DNA of 64,000 bases from Sitta carolinensis. Lineage: Eukaryota > Chordata > Aves > Passeriformes > Sittidae. The notes beneath the pieces were generated by a model, which did not search any database, was not told the DNA's origin, and saw only the letters and a program-made list of their open reading frames with translations. This document shows, piece by piece, positions 14,041-30,179 of the stretch. How positions within the stretch are numbered: the stretch's first letter is position 1; each line of letters opens with the position of its first letter. Location of the stretch: positions 4,539,501-4,603,500 of the forward strand of contig CM063290.1 of assembly GCA_032173965.1 (NCBI GenBank), read 5' to 3'. The position numbers were made by a program, and so were the translations under genes.

Positions 14041-17000
14041 TCAGTTATTGAGTGTGCACCGCCTACCCTGAGATACTGAAGTCAAAGGGATTTAGGACGC
14101 TGTCCTGGGCTTTCATTGCAAGAACGGTTTTGTTTCTATGTGAGTCACTCACTGTACAAATGTTTATTCTGCCCCGTGCCTCCTGCTTCACACGGGCCTG
14201 GCTGTTTTCAGGGAGGTGACACACACAGAGCCCCAGGAGCAGGGCAAGCAGAGCCTTGGGAAGTTCCTAAGGCTCAGCCTTGTTACTTCTCACGGAGGAC
14301 GCTTTGCAATTTTGTTTGTCAAGCCTGAAAGCTTTTTGCCTTTCTGAATCATTCAGTGGGACCCCTTTGATAGCGTGGGTGTTTTGAAGCTCTTCAGTTC
14401 AGCCTTGGCAGCCTTGGCTGGGGTTCATGGGTACAGCATCCTTTTCCCACTCTGCCATGCGACACAGCCCCTGTTTCCCTGCCACCTGCTGACAGGCAGC
14501 ACTGTGACAGTCTGAAGTTGTCTGTACATCCAGTTATCCTCTGCCAGTTCCTCCTGCCTGTTTGGCAGCATCCTGCCTATTCCATTAGGATTTTTCACCC
14601 ACGTGAGGAGTAAGACTGAAGGAAGTGAGGGAAGCAAGGGAAGGAGCAGGGTGGAGCAGGAGGGGAATGAGATGGGGAGGAGGAAAAAGCAGAGATAACA
14701 GTGGAGTAGGAAAGCAGTGGAAAGATCCAAGGGGAGAAGGCAATGCCCAGGACCAGCAGGGAGTGACAGATGATGACATCTGTTTTCACGAGAGGGATGG
14801 GGTGGTGCTCATTCTGGTAATGCGTACACTGTGTGAGATACTCTTTAAAGATTTCTCCTGGGGTCTTGCTCAGCTGGAAACCTGCATGGGGAGTACTTTC
14901 CTGCCTTTCCTTTCCATAGAGATTTGAACACTGAGGACAAGAGTAGAAAGCTGCTTAGATGTAACCCATAATTGGCAAGCACTACTGGCCCAGTAGTCTG
15001 GGCATAGTCTGTCTTAAATCTGCTCACGTGGACAGGGAATGGAAGGCAGCCCTATCTTCTACCAAGATAATTTGGACACTTAATCTGAAAGCTGTTTTAA
15101 AGACGTTTTCAGAGGTCAGTAATAGTATCCATTCTTCCAGTTACACTTTGCCCTCTCCATCATCTCAGAGGCTCATGTGGAAGACAAACCCTTAATGAAA
15201 GTACAGGTCAATTTTCACTTCTGTTCCTCCAGGAAATGCTTAGCTAAAACCACTCAACTACAAAACTCATTCAGCCTCCCATGGACAAGACATTATTAAG
15301 ATTCATTACTTTTTACATTCAGAGTCACAATCACTACAAACTCAGTGTCAGAGGCATGTCACAGGGCATATAGGCATGTGTCCATTGTCCTCAGATTTTT
15401 TCCCCCGATTTTTCTTTTTCAGTCTCACAATTTGGTCCCTGGTCCCTGACCTTGCTGTGTGGAGTGGTCCTGCAGAAGAAAATTCACTTTAGCTGTTAAC
15501 TTTTGGGGAAAAGGCATCAAGGGCAAATTAATTCCCTTCTTCAACACTGTGAAACCAATCCCTCATTTCTCACCCTATTGCAGATGAAGACAGTACAAGT
15601 CCATGGCTCTTGTAGTGCCAGGTGCAGCATGGAGAACTGTGACAAGGAAAAGTGTTACAGATTTTATTTCTATTTCTAGATAGATAGTTATTTTTTAAAA
15701 ATAAGGACAAATTCCCCAGAAGTGTTTGCTGAATCACGACTCACACTTAGCTTGGATGATTATTAAAATATTCACTTTATTTCTCTCCTTAGAGGTTCAT
15801 ATTTATCCCATCTCACTCCCCAAATATTTTTAATTAAGGAACAATGCTGTCACCATGTTTTTTTACAGATTAACATGACATAATGGAAGGAAGGCTGCTT
15901 TTCCCTTGCAGACAAATGGCAAATGCTGAGGATGCCTTTTGAAGCACACAGTTGACCACTGCCACCCACCATGCACAGATCAACTCTGATTCCCTCTATG
16001 CACACATCAATCCTTAGGCTTTATGTTTCCTGGAAATCTGTGTGACATCTTTAGATTGCAGAGAAGGTCACCACTGCATTTCTTGCCTCAGATGATGATT
16101 TTCTAGGCTTGATCCATGTTGACTTCTATTAAAAGGGAATATAAAATAGAATTGTGACTGGCCTGATAGAAAAAAAAATAAATTAAGTAAAACAAATAAT
16201 TCTTTTCTTCTGCTCCGATGCTGGCAATAAACATCAGTGTAGCTGTGAAATGCAAATGAGTCAGGGCTTTCACTCCCTGACAGCAGACATCACATCACCA
16301 GAGAGATGGCCTTGAGATCCCTGCCAGTCGCAGGCACGAGGCATCCCTATGGCAACTAAGGCAGAGTAACACTGGGAAAAGGCTTGTTTAGTATGCTCCA
16401 GCAGCTGAAAATCAGAGAAAAGTCAGCACCACAGGAGCAGCCTGCCTTCTGCAGATCACATCAAGGGCCTTGTCCCCCACAGGCAAGAAGGGCTGATGTT
16501 CCCAGGTGAGGATTCAGCTGAGCTGTAGGGATACACCTCTGGATGTGCCATGGTCTTGGACCTTCGTTATTCTGCCCCAGAATCTGAGTACAGCACTCAG
16601 TGACCTTAATCTGGCCCAGACATACAAATTTTCTTCCCATGGAAAGGAAAATACAGAGAGAAGCCTGGAATTTGGGCACTGAGCTGACAACACACCCAGG
16701 CTGAGGAGCTGTCTGCTGTGAAACACTTATTCCTCCTTCCAGGCATAAAATAGCTTTCAACATGTCCTTTTGCAGTGTGCTTTCCACCCCACTGATCCAG
16801 GCCTTTGCAGAATAATGGTAAAAAGCTGAAATGCTTCAGAATCTCAGAATTTATTCCTGAACTGGAAAAGAGCAGATATGGGGTCAAGCAGAGCAGCCAA
16901 AATCTGTCCTGGATTTCATATTGATAGAGGTTGCTATCAAGAGAACTGGCAGAGTGGTCCCACCATGTGATGCCACCACTCTTCAGAGAATAAAGGTTTG

Positions 17001-17335
17001 ACTTTTTTCCTCATGCTCCCAAGATCTTACAGCCAGTAATTGCCCTATGGTTTGCTTTTTCCATACTTCCACTTGAGTATTGAACAGTAGGTCCCTATAA
17101 GGAGCCACTGTTTTTTTAACATCCTCCCCTGATTTTCCTGTTGTTCATTACCAATGATTGTAGGAAACGTGAACTTCATGAAAAGTGGGAGTAAAATAGC
17201 AAAGCTGATGTGTAAGAAGGAAAAATGATGGACAAGAATTAATTAAACTCCCATAGGAAAACTGATATTTGCTCTGGATATTCTAAATGGAGGCTTCAAT
17301 AAGGCAGGGGCTTAAATTTGCCATTGTGTATATAA

Positions 17336-17368
17336 ATTACAATTATATTAATAATAAATAATTGTAAT
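17336..17368. repeat. AT-rich inverted repeat
   Basis: The left arm ATTACAATTAT (17,336-17,346) is exactly complementary to the right arm ATAATTGTAAT (17,358-17,368), with an 11-base spacer. It lies in a low-complexity AT-rich stretch, so chance or replication slippage is enough to explain it. Confidence 0.7.
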
Positions 17369-17499
17369 ACATATAACAATATAACAACCTTAGATTTAAT
17401 TAATATGCTTTTATTATAATATATAACAATACAGTAAACATTAGCAGAGAATTAGCTGCACAGAAGACAAGTCTAATTAGGAGAGACAGCTCCTAAAGG

Positions 17500-17575
17500 A
17501 AAAAAAAAAAAAAAAAAAAGAAGAAAATAGAGGGGAAAAAAAAAAGAAAAAAAAAAGAAGAAAAAAAGAAGAAAA
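17500..17575. repeat. A-rich low-complexity tract
   Basis: Twenty consecutive A residues followed by A-runs broken by G. No retroposed body is recognisable upstream, so I do not call it a poly(A) tail of a specific element. Confidence 0.9.
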
Positions 17576-20418
17576 GTTTCCAGCCTGCTGAAGTATTTGT
17601 AACAGTTTAAAAAAGCAGTGAGATGTGATCACCAGGGCAGACCTGGAGCCTCCCCCTGCTCCCAGCTCAGCTCCAGTCTCTGCAAGCAGCAAGAAATCCC
17701 AGAGAAATTGTGACTGGCCAATGACAAGCGTGGTGGAGAAGAAAGAAGTCAGTTAGGTAAGGAGCCCAGACACATTCCAAAGGGAAGTGGAGAACCAGTG
17801 TGAGGAATCTGCAGTGAATCACCAGCCAGAGCCACCTCAGAAAAAGAGTTTATTATCTGATAGCGGCAAAAGTTGGGAAGGGACTGGATCACCAGAGGAC
17901 ATCTGCACAGTGTTTTCATCAGCTTCATTGTGCCAACATTAACATCAGCCAACAGGAACTGAGCTCAGTGCATTCAATATACTTGCCAGGGTTAACCTGT
18001 TAAAACTCTGAGTGCTCGGTGGAGCCGAGCCCTCCCTGAGCCCACCTGGAGCCCCGCATGGCACCGGGAACCGGATTAATCCTCCTAATCCAGACACTGG
18101 GGCAGCTGCTAATGAGACACAGAGTTTTCCACTGTTTCTCATTCACCCCTTGTCAGTAATGGTTTTCCATCCTTGCTGCCTCATGGAAAGCTTTCCTGAA
18201 GATATTCCAGTGGCTGTTGTGACTTCATTTCCTCCAGACTGGAGATTGCCGGTGGCAGTGCTGGCACAGCCTCCGAGTGTCCCCAGAAGGGACAGTGGCT
18301 CTCCAGCCCGTGGGCTCTGGGTCAGCTCACCAGCACAGGGTGAAACTCCAGACACTTCTCCCAGCACTCAGTCCATAAAGGCTCTCATTTCTCCTGGGAG
18401 AGGTGTGCATCTCTGTGGCTTTTTCACGTGTATCTAAAGGTGCATCCTTTGCCATGATCTACCAACCCTCCTCTTGTTTCAGTGAGCAGAGTAGATGTGC
18501 TCACAGAGAATGGAATTAGCCTTGTCTGGGAGTGTGGTTTTGCCTTTTTATCTCTAATTGTTTGTCTATAATAAAGATAAAAGAAGTCTTTCTTCCAATG
18601 GCAGATGGCAGAGCTCTGCTGTAAAGGGAAGAAGAAAATGGAGCTTCTCTGGAGTAATTATTCTCCCATGCCACCTATACCTGTTAAAATTCAGTTCAGT
18701 GAGCCACACACCACTCACAGGGGAGCTTTAGTCTGAGGACCAGGTGAACCAAATTTGCTGTTTGAAACCCACTTTGTTGTCAGGGACATTAAGTAGAGAA
18801 GGAAGATGACAAGGAGGAGAAGTAAACATTTAATCTGACCTCACTGTCCTTCCCAGAGCAACAGCCTTCTCCTCTGTGGCCAGGACTGGCACAGGCAACT
18901 TCCTCCCTCAGTCTTGGTTTTCTTGGCAAAAGCTCTTTATTTGATTGCGTAATTTTTCTCCCAACAGGCCCAATCCCTTACTTGTTTCAAAAGTATTTGG
19001 CAGTCTCTTCCTCATCACCCTTTTGGTTGCCTCTGTGTTCTGTGGCTGCTCGTGGGGCGATGCATTGCTGCTGGGTGACATTTGCAGCCACGTTACTGTC
19101 AGGAACAGGGAGCCACAATGATTTCCTGAGGTGAAACTCCCTGCTAATCTCTGTGTCTGTGTCTGTGGTTGTCTCTTATTTTTCTTTGCCTTTCATGCGA
19201 AGTCAGAGCTGTCCCAAATGACATCACCATCACCCTGATATAAATTCCAGTTATTCCCACTCCAGACAGCCCTGCTGCTCATATCTCAGGGCTGGGGCTG
19301 TGGAGTTTCTAAGAGTCTTTTTGAGTACTTGATTCATGCCAATGGTCTCTTCAAATCAAGGGTTATCTCTAAAGATAATTTTGCCAACAGTAAGAATACA
19401 GAAGCAGCAGCATCCGCAGGTGTCAAATTTCACAGCTTATTTAATCTCTTTTAATGAGGCTTCAAGATACAATTTTTATTTTCCTTGCAGAAATGTTCCT
19501 GTAAAGGGTTTCTTTTACTCCTAACTTACCAGGGCTGTGGTGAAACAAGGGTGGTGCTGTGGGAGACAGAGATCTTGTAACAATGGGCAAAAGCAAAGGT
19601 TTTTTTACATTGTGTGGTGTTCAGTAAAATGCAGAGAAATTCGAGTGATGGATGCACCATGTGAACAGTGCTGCTGAGCTGATGAGCAATTCTGAAGACT
19701 GCCTTCCAGAGCAGCAAACCTATAAAAAGACTTTAAACTGGATGAAAGACTCAATTCCCAGCAGGAAAATAAGAGGTCCCTTTCAGGGCTTGATTCATTG
19801 GATGTATCTAAATTTAAATGATAAATCAAGATGAGAGTATTTTATATTTATGTATACCATATAATATATGTGTAATTTATACAAATTCTAATATGGGGAA
19901 AATTGGTAAAAACAATGAAATTTTATTTTTTGATGCTTGCAATTTGCTGAACTGAAAAACCCCAGTATCCAATGCTCTGCCACTTTTCCCCAGATCTCTT
20001 CCCATTTAACCCCACAAAACCCTACATGAATCCCTATGAAACTCCTTTTCTCAACCATAAACCTGAGGAGCCCCTGAGGCTCATTCCAAGGCCCAGATTA
20101 AATCACACACCTATCAGAAGTCACCTCCTTGATGAATTATCTAGCTGAGGGATTCATGCAATTAAGACAAGTTCTATTGGTAAAGCCAGAAAAGGGTCAG
20201 TTTTGAAAAGCCAGAATGGAGATGCCCTGGATTTCTGTTGTTTGACCACAGAATTATGGCCAGAAAACACATTGCCAGTATTGACTGAACTGAAGAATTC
20301 TGAGCTTTTGGTGGACAGAAAGTAAGATTGGACATGACGTAAGGTATAACACGGTGTGTGTGGGAATTATCTTCATAGTCTTATTTTTTTATGTGCAGAC
20401 AGTTCAGCCCAGACTTGG

Positions 20419-20516
20419 GAAAGTAAGTTGAGATGTTCTAGAATTAAGAAAGTAAGTTGGGATGTTCTAGATGATATTTGAGGTCCCCTCAAACCCGAGC
20501 TGTTCTATGACACTCT
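20419..20516 (+). mobile_element. CR1 LINE 3' end fragment with internal duplication
   Basis: The segment 'ctagatgatatttgaggtcc', then 'caaacccgagctgttctatga', matches the conserved CR1 3' terminus, in which a gatgatctttgaggtccctt-like motif is followed by an ATTCTATG-type tail. It is diverged and truncated. Just upstream a 29-base unit is tandemly duplicated (starts at 20,419 and 20,448, both 'gaaagtaagttg.gatgttc'), so the copy was locally expanded after or during insertion. No coding part of the CR1 reverse transcriptase is present. Confidence 0.65.
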
Positions 20517-22697
20517 GTTTGAGTCTGCCAGGGTGAGCTGGTAGGAATGTGATGAGGGATGAAAACTTCCTTGGTTAAAAATATAAACTGCAATTCACTG
20601 TATTCCTCCAGGAGCCAAGGCAGGCTGGGGGAAAAGCTGCAATGATCAAGAGCAAGCTAACAAGAAGCTGTTGAATGAGAGCTGATCCGTGGCCATGCTC
20701 ATTTATAACTAGAGTTTCATAGCTTTTATTGTCTGTAGAGGTACAATGATTTTTCTGTGGGAAGAACACATCAGCCTGGAACCAAGAGCCAGAGAACAGC
20801 AAGCACTGAGGTGACAGCACTGACTATTCTGAATACAAACTACATCTTTTCTTTGATTGCAGATCAAATTGCAAGTAGTAGTTCAAGCCATTTCTCTTTA
20901 TGTCTGGCTGAGTCTTCCATCTCCAGCCAGCTGTTGGCCTTGTCATTTCCATGAAGAGTTGCTAAGACAGCAGTGTCTCCTGCAGCATATTTTAGGCTTG
21001 CTGTCACTGCTGCCCCTGCAGTGTGTCACTTGCAGTCCATCGCTCCCATTTCTTCCTTCCTCATTCTGAGAGACTTTTCCTAAAGAGATGAAGTGCTGGA
21101 TTGGATAAGCCAAATCCATTTTCTTACAGACACCAATGTCATGACTGACATTCATTTCTGCTGAGTTTTACAGAAACTTTCTTTAGATGCTCAGTCCTCA
21201 GACCTTTCTGTGCACACATAACAAAAGCCTCAACACCCTCAACTGCCATTATGGCAAAGGCACTTTTAATTAAGAGGAGAGTTCACTGCTGCATCAGTAG
21301 GAAATAAACCAAGAAAAATACTTGTTTTCCAGTGGTATATGTGTGGGGGATTTTGACATGAATTTAGGCCAATGAACTCTCCTTTTTTTTTTTTTTTTTG
21401 CAAGCAGAACTTGCTACATGCACCCTCTATGATTCTTCTAAATGGAAATACCATACAGGTAATATTCAAAATGAAGATGTTACCAAAAAAGCATGAGGCA
21501 AGTATAGATTTTTGTTAATGGTCTTAATTAGAGCCATAAAATTTCAGAGCAGAAAATTTCCATTTGAGTGACTCATGATATTAAGTACAGGACTGTATGT
21601 TCCCATGGCTCAGCAACCTTAGTAAATATATCATTAGTGGTCCACAGAGAGAGAATGGGTAGCTTGGTGCCGATGTTCTTATTTTCAGCAGCTTAATTCT
21701 CCAATGATACAACTGCCATTATTTTTCCATAAATGTTGCTGTTGTCCCTGCCAGACAAACGTCGTGTGATCAGAGATGCAAGGGGAAGGGATTCACATGA
21801 TTGTCCATGATTTCCATTAAGATTGGCTTTCCACAGTCTGTTAAAATCCAGGCCACATCGTGGAAGGCTGAAAACAATTCATACAACACATGTAAACCTT
21901 CAGCATCCACAGTGTCCTGTAGCAAGGAGTTCCATATATGATGTGAAGAACATCTTATTTGGTTTAAACCTCATAGCTGCTCCCTCTGTGTGACACCCAT
22001 TGCTTCTTTAAGTGATATAATGTGAACAACTGGGTTTTATTTTCCTCCTGTGTGTCACTTTATACTGTAAACCTCTACTGTACTCCTTAGACTTCTCTGT
22101 TGGGGCCAAAGAGTCACAGTTTACTTAATTATTATTATTAATGATTATTACATTTCCATCAGAAATGGATGCAGGCACGAGCATATGTGCACACACTCTT
22201 CTGCTTGTTAGTATTGTAATTAATGTGGAGTTGAGGGATGCCTGAGAGCTTGTCCCTCTGTGGCTGTGGTGATTTGGAATCCCAAAGCACGTGTTCACTG
22301 GGGTGGGTTTAAACTCCTGTGAGCTCTCTTATGCAAAGCTGGTTGAGAAAAGTGCAGCAGCATCACGTATTTACATCTGCCTTGGCAGCCCTGAGAGCAG
22401 CAGCTGGGGAGGCAGCAGCTTCTCCCCAGTCAGCAGGGGCTGCTCTCTTGTGGGATGTGTGTTCTCTGCTGCTCTTACTATGGAAGTGAAAATCTGGAGG
22501 TGGAATAATGCTAAGTTTTTAAGCATTAATAATTAATGTGTAAAATGTAGAGTCATTTTTTTTTTTTAGCAATTGGTTTCTGGGCTCTCTAAGGTCTCCT
22601 CTAAGTGAGGAGCACACTGGGTATGAAATCAAATCTAAAAAGGGCATAGACTGTATCTGTCAAATCAAGCTCAAGTACAGCTGTTACATTGTGTTCC
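20517..22697. other. Non-coding stretch, no gene recognised
   Basis: No exon seen. A T17 tract lies at 21,383-21,399. The 21,480-21,900 portion looks better preserved than its flanks and includes a perfect AP-1 site TGACTCA at 21,569-21,575 and isolated CpGs near 21,758-21,768. It may be a regulatory element, on weak evidence. Confidence 0.4.
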
Positions 22698-22760
22698 ATA
22701 TATATATATAATTATACATATATTTCTATACATATGTTCATAATTATATTTATATATTTT
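22698..22760. repeat. TA-rich tract flanking the microsatellite
   Basis: Imperfect TATATA repeats adjoin the GATA array, probably part of the same unstable low-complexity region. Confidence 0.85.
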
Positions 22761-25796
<3,036 letters not shown>

Positions 25797-25855
25797 GGGT
25801 TAGGTTTAGAGGTGGACTCAATGATCTTAGAATCATTTAGGCTGGAAAAGACCTT
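25797..25855. mobile_element. CR1 3' end fold-back (head-to-head tails)
   Basis: Positions 25,797-25,829 read like the plus-strand CR1 end (a 'ggactcaatgatctta' motif). The next bases, 25,829-25,855, read as the reverse complement of what normally follows it (complement of 'aggtcttttcc' and 'atgattct'). The piece is either one CR1 tail with its last 27 bases inverted or two abutting tails in opposite orientation. Both halves are short and diverged. Confidence 0.5.
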
Positions 25856-26123
25856 GCTGAGTCTGTGGCAGTGCAGGCAGGTCAGGAAGGCAGTAGCCTC
25901 AGCACCAAGGTGCCACATGTCCTTTTGTTTCCTCAGCTCTGTCTTCTCCTTGTGAGGGTTCTCTTGGATAATCATCAGAATGTGAATTGTCTGTGGTTGT
26001 TCCAGGTCACATGGTCACTTCTTGATGATTTCTAGGAGACAATTAAAGTTGGGCTGATCCCAAGTAAAATAGCCTCAAACAAATGGATGCTTCATCTGTA
26101 TGTTATCTCATATGCAGGAAGTT

Positions 26124-26271
26124 CACAGAATCAGAGAATATGCTGAGCTGGAAGGGACCCACAAGGACCCTCAAGTCCAGCTCCTGGCCCTGCACATCAC
26201 CAGCCCCAAGAGTCACACCATGTGCCCAAAATCATTGTGCAAACACTCCTTGAACAGACAGCTGTGACCAG
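26124..26271 (-). mobile_element. CR1 LINE 3' end, minus orientation
   Basis: The start 'cacagaatcagagaat' and the motif 'gagctggaagggacccacaa' match the reverse complement of CR1 3' ends. Following text ('caagtccagctcctggccct', 'cttgaac...ctgtgacca') matches the CR1 subtype common in passerine genomes. The copy is truncated at about 150 bases and carries no reverse transcriptase coding. It is one of the best clues to the host lineage. Confidence 0.8.
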
Positions 26272-29181
26272 TAATGTCTTAAAATCACCAGGGTCTCCCT
26301 GAGATCCCTCAGGTAGAAGAGCACAGTTTTAGTGATGATGGGCAAAGCTGTGTGATGGAACCTTTTCCCTTGCCAAAGTATGGATAAGCAGTACATCAAA
26401 GCTGTGGCAGTTACTCATGGCATAGTAAACGAGCCAGAGCTTGCAGTCTGTCAAGATCCATGTTCAGAATAATCTGTGCCCTTAATCAGTTTTCCCTCTG
26501 AAGATCAGATGAGCTGCAGTGCCCTGTGCAAGGCAGCTGCAGTGGATGGGGTGAGCTCTTCCACTCGGCAGCGTTCACCTTCCACAGTTCTGACTCCCCA
26601 GAGGATCTGCTCAGCGTTTTGAAGGGGCTGTGATGAGCTGTGATGTGACAAAATAAACAATGGTGTGTAGTGTTTGCACAACGGCTCTCCTACGTGCTGC
26701 TTTGTGCAAGATAATCCTGCGGTCTGAAGCCTGGAGAAACCTCCCTTGTAGCTCAGTCAGCTTCTTTGATACAGCTTTTATCTCACCCTTTACTGTGTTT
26801 ATTGCTGGCAGAAAACAAGAGTAAATGTATAGATAAACTTCAGGGACTTATCATCTTGGCTAGAAGGGTAATCCTGGCTCCGTTCATGTAAACAGCTAAA
26901 TTCCTTCTGATTTCATTTGTACCAGGGTTTCATCTCTTTGAGTACTTTTTTCTCCCTCTATTTGCAGTCCTTGAAGCAATCACAGACTGCTGTCTACCAC
27001 CTGCATTCCACCAGGCACAGGGATTGCAGCTGAAGGCTCAGCACAAGGGGAAAAGCCCTCCTTGGAAACTTACAGATCTTTAGACATTTCTGGGACAGAA
27101 ATGGGACAGGGAGCGAGGTGGGAATTCATGGACCAGAGGCTGGAAATCCATCAGGTCCTGGAGGGAAGAGCTGGGGGAAAGGGGCAAGGCTGGCTGCAAA
27201 GTCCCCCTCTGATGGAGCTGCTGAAACAGGCACCATTCCCTGCATTGCCAGCAGAGCACAAAGGCTAAAATCTAATATTAGAGAGACAGTGATGAGCATT
27301 ACATCTTGAGGTTTTATTGTTTAATGTTGTTTCAATTGTACCAGTACCTGGAATCTTCAGAAAAATAAAACAAAATTTAATGATAACAACCAGAAAGCCA
27401 CTGCCCTACTTTATATATAGAAGCCCTCTGTTGTAATATCATGATTTCAAATCTGATAAGAGTGTTTCCAGTTCCATGAAATGATTTTTGCTGTCTATGG
27501 CTCATGCAGGTGGAAAAACAACATGTACATTCGTAATTTATTTTCTGAAATAAATATTCTACTTTACTGGACAAATACAGATGAAGGTTCAGGTATTGGC
27601 TGTCCTAGAACTTCAGATCTCCTGTTTGTTATAGATCTGACATTTATAGCACAATCTACCCTAGCATTGACCTAAGCAACCAACCATGATCCAGTTCAAT
27701 GGAATTGGGCTAATGTAAGTGATTTTAATCCAGCCATAGGAGTCCAAAAGCACTGGAGCTACATCGGTATCTCCACCACTTGGGAATTGAAATGCACCTT
27801 ATTTTAGAAACAAGACAACCAAGTGCTGCTGCAGGACATTGGTTAAGATAAGCAAAAAGTAATGTCCTATGAGAAGTATCATTGGAAGTGGAGGTTCAGC
27901 TGCCCAAGTTTGAGATCATGAGAGATGTCTGGCTCTTGAACAGCTTCAGTCATAACTGCTTAGAGGTGAACCTGTGGGATTCAGTAGCCCAGACTGGACT
28001 AATCTAATGGAAAGGTTTTTCCTGAGCTGGAGGAGAAGTCTTTGTGATTAAGGAAGAGTGTCCTGTGCTACACATTCTACCAGAAAGACAGCACTTGCCT
28101 AAACACAATACCCCTGGTAGCATAATAGGAGAACATCTTGGGTTTAGACTGTGGTGAAAACAGTCTTCAGGGTTACTTACAGGTGTTCTTCTCAGGGCAA
28201 CAACAGATGCATTTCTCCCCAACTTACTTGAAAAATCTCTTTCTGTGCCTTCTGAACAGTGGGCAGCAACACATTTCACTCCTAAAAAATTCCTTCCATT
28301 TATGAGGCTGTAGCAGAACTCAGAAATACTGCAGACAAGTTGTTTAACTGCTCTTGAAGATCAGACAGGAGGGAAAAGTATTCCCTAACTGACATGATAG
28401 GTTGTCCCAACAGAGTCTTTATTCTAAAATAGTTTCATATTTCCAAATGTAAAAATCTAAAACAGTGGTGAAGGAGGCTAGGGTTTCTTTTTTGGCTCAG
28501 CCAGCTAACCTGGAAAGGTATATCTGTGCAGTCAGTCAGGAAAGTAGTGAAATTCCTGGTTGTAGCTCTTGGAAATCATTGCAGAAGCAAAGCCAGGTTA
28601 TTTTAATAGAGGTTGTGTTATCATCAGAAACAGTCTGGAAAGAGCAAGTTAAGATGTGGGTTTGATTTATTCTAGGACCTAGGGTTCAAGTTCAAATCCA
28701 AACCAGGATTAAAAAAAGACTAGAGTATTCAGCAGGAGATTTTGGCTTCAAATGATAGAAACAGTGAGGGATCTTGCTGGCTCTGGTGATAGGTCAGGTT
28801 TTTAAATTACTTTGATTTTTGCACACCTCCTCTTACAGATAATTGAAACCATATTGTGTTACACACATGCAGCATGAATTTCCATTGGTAACATGTCTTT
28901 ATCTTGAGAAATTACTTCTTTTTTCTCCTGTAACTGAGACAAAGAAGCTCCTTTTCTCTATCCCTGTCATCTTCCAGCTCCCGTTGAACAATCTGGGCCT
29001 AATTTGAATTCCAGTGATGAGGAATAACCTGATATTTTGCTTACCTTCGTGAATGAAAGGTTAATTCTGTACATCCAAGATTTATACTCCATGCAAGTTT
29101 AAGGGCATTTTACCACACAGCTGGTGAGGGATTTTCACAAATACAGGAGAGGACTGTATGTTATTTAACTTTTCCTTTCAA

Positions 29182-29184
<3 letters not shown>

Positions 29185-29213
<29 letters not shown>
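29185..29213. repeat. T29 homopolymer tract
   Basis: Uninterrupted run of 29 T residues. It could be the tail of a minus-strand retroposon, but no body is recognisable on its right side. Confidence 0.95.
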
Positions 29214-30153
29214 CCATTAAGTTCCCAGCTGACTGCACACTCTTGAATGCAGCAATCTGTTTAATCTAGTTTTAGCTTTCCTTTTCCTGTTTGGCTGTTT
29301 ACTTTTCTTCCCATGCCAGTAGCGATTGAGGCAATACTGTGGGTCCATTATTTGTTTCAGGCATCCTGGAATATATGTGTTGGCTTTGCTCTGTGTGTGC
29401 ATGCATGAGAGAAAGGGAATAAACATACATGTGGCCAATTAGTTAGTACACTTAAATTAATGAAGAGAAATCTATGAATCTCCTTTTTCTGAGAATTTGG
29501 AAATGCGGGGAATGTTTGCCATGTAGCTTTCAAAAAACTTCAAAAGCAGCTATAAGGTCACAGTCTAATACTCCCTTCTGTATACTCTTGTCTTTTCTAA
29601 AAATATTTCCCAACTTAATCTTCAGTGTGTGGAACAGGAGGGCAGAGGGGGAATGGCAGTGTTTACGACCAAAGTGCAAAGATGAGGAAGAAAATTAAAT
29701 CCACAAAAAAGCAAATCTTTTGATCTCTGCTTCATATTCCTCGTTACCAACTTAACAGTACCAGCAGTTATGTTTTAACTAAACACTGAGTTTATGGACC
29801 CATGTCTCTGTCTACAGATAAGGGAAGGTCAGGAGGAACTAAGCTAATGCTGTCTTTGCTTTTGCACATTTTCCTTGAGTTGGGAGACCCAAACAAGTCA
29901 GAGGGAGTCTAAACACCATCAATGATTTGGGTGTGTTTCTTCTTGTAGTAGGTAAAATACAATCAAAGATGTCTGCACTGGATAGACATAATCCTGAGCA
30001 GAAAGAGTCTCAGTAATATCACCGGTGAAGAGGCCTCTAGGGTCCATGAAACTTGAAAGAAAATACCACACTAAACTCAACAGCAGCAAAATTAACCCAG
30101 CCAGAAGAGTCTGGAAGGAAGTGTTAAAAACCCAGGCTTTATGTCCCCCCTCC

Positions 30154-30179
30154 TTTTTTTTTTTTTTTTTTTTTTTTTT
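30154..30179. repeat. T26 homopolymer tract
   Basis: Uninterrupted run of 26 T. A TTTATT (reverse of AATAAA) sits at its right edge, so a minus-strand processed insert is conceivable, but the flanking sequence matches no gene I know. Confidence 0.95.

Larger units (their letters stand above)
14041..20418. other. Non-coding stretch, no gene recognised
   Basis: No gene found. It contains a 17-base near-perfect palindrome at 14,981-14,997 (8+1+8), an AT-rich inverted repeat at 17,336-17,368 and the A-rich tract at 17,500-17,575. A purine-rich run lies at 14,610-14,760. The minus-strand frames there are rich in S, L and P because of that composition and are not evidence for a gene. Confidence 0.45.

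Noticed and set aside
28683..28700. Second B-box-like AGTTCAAATCC
   Set aside because: No matching A box or acceptor stem; chance match.
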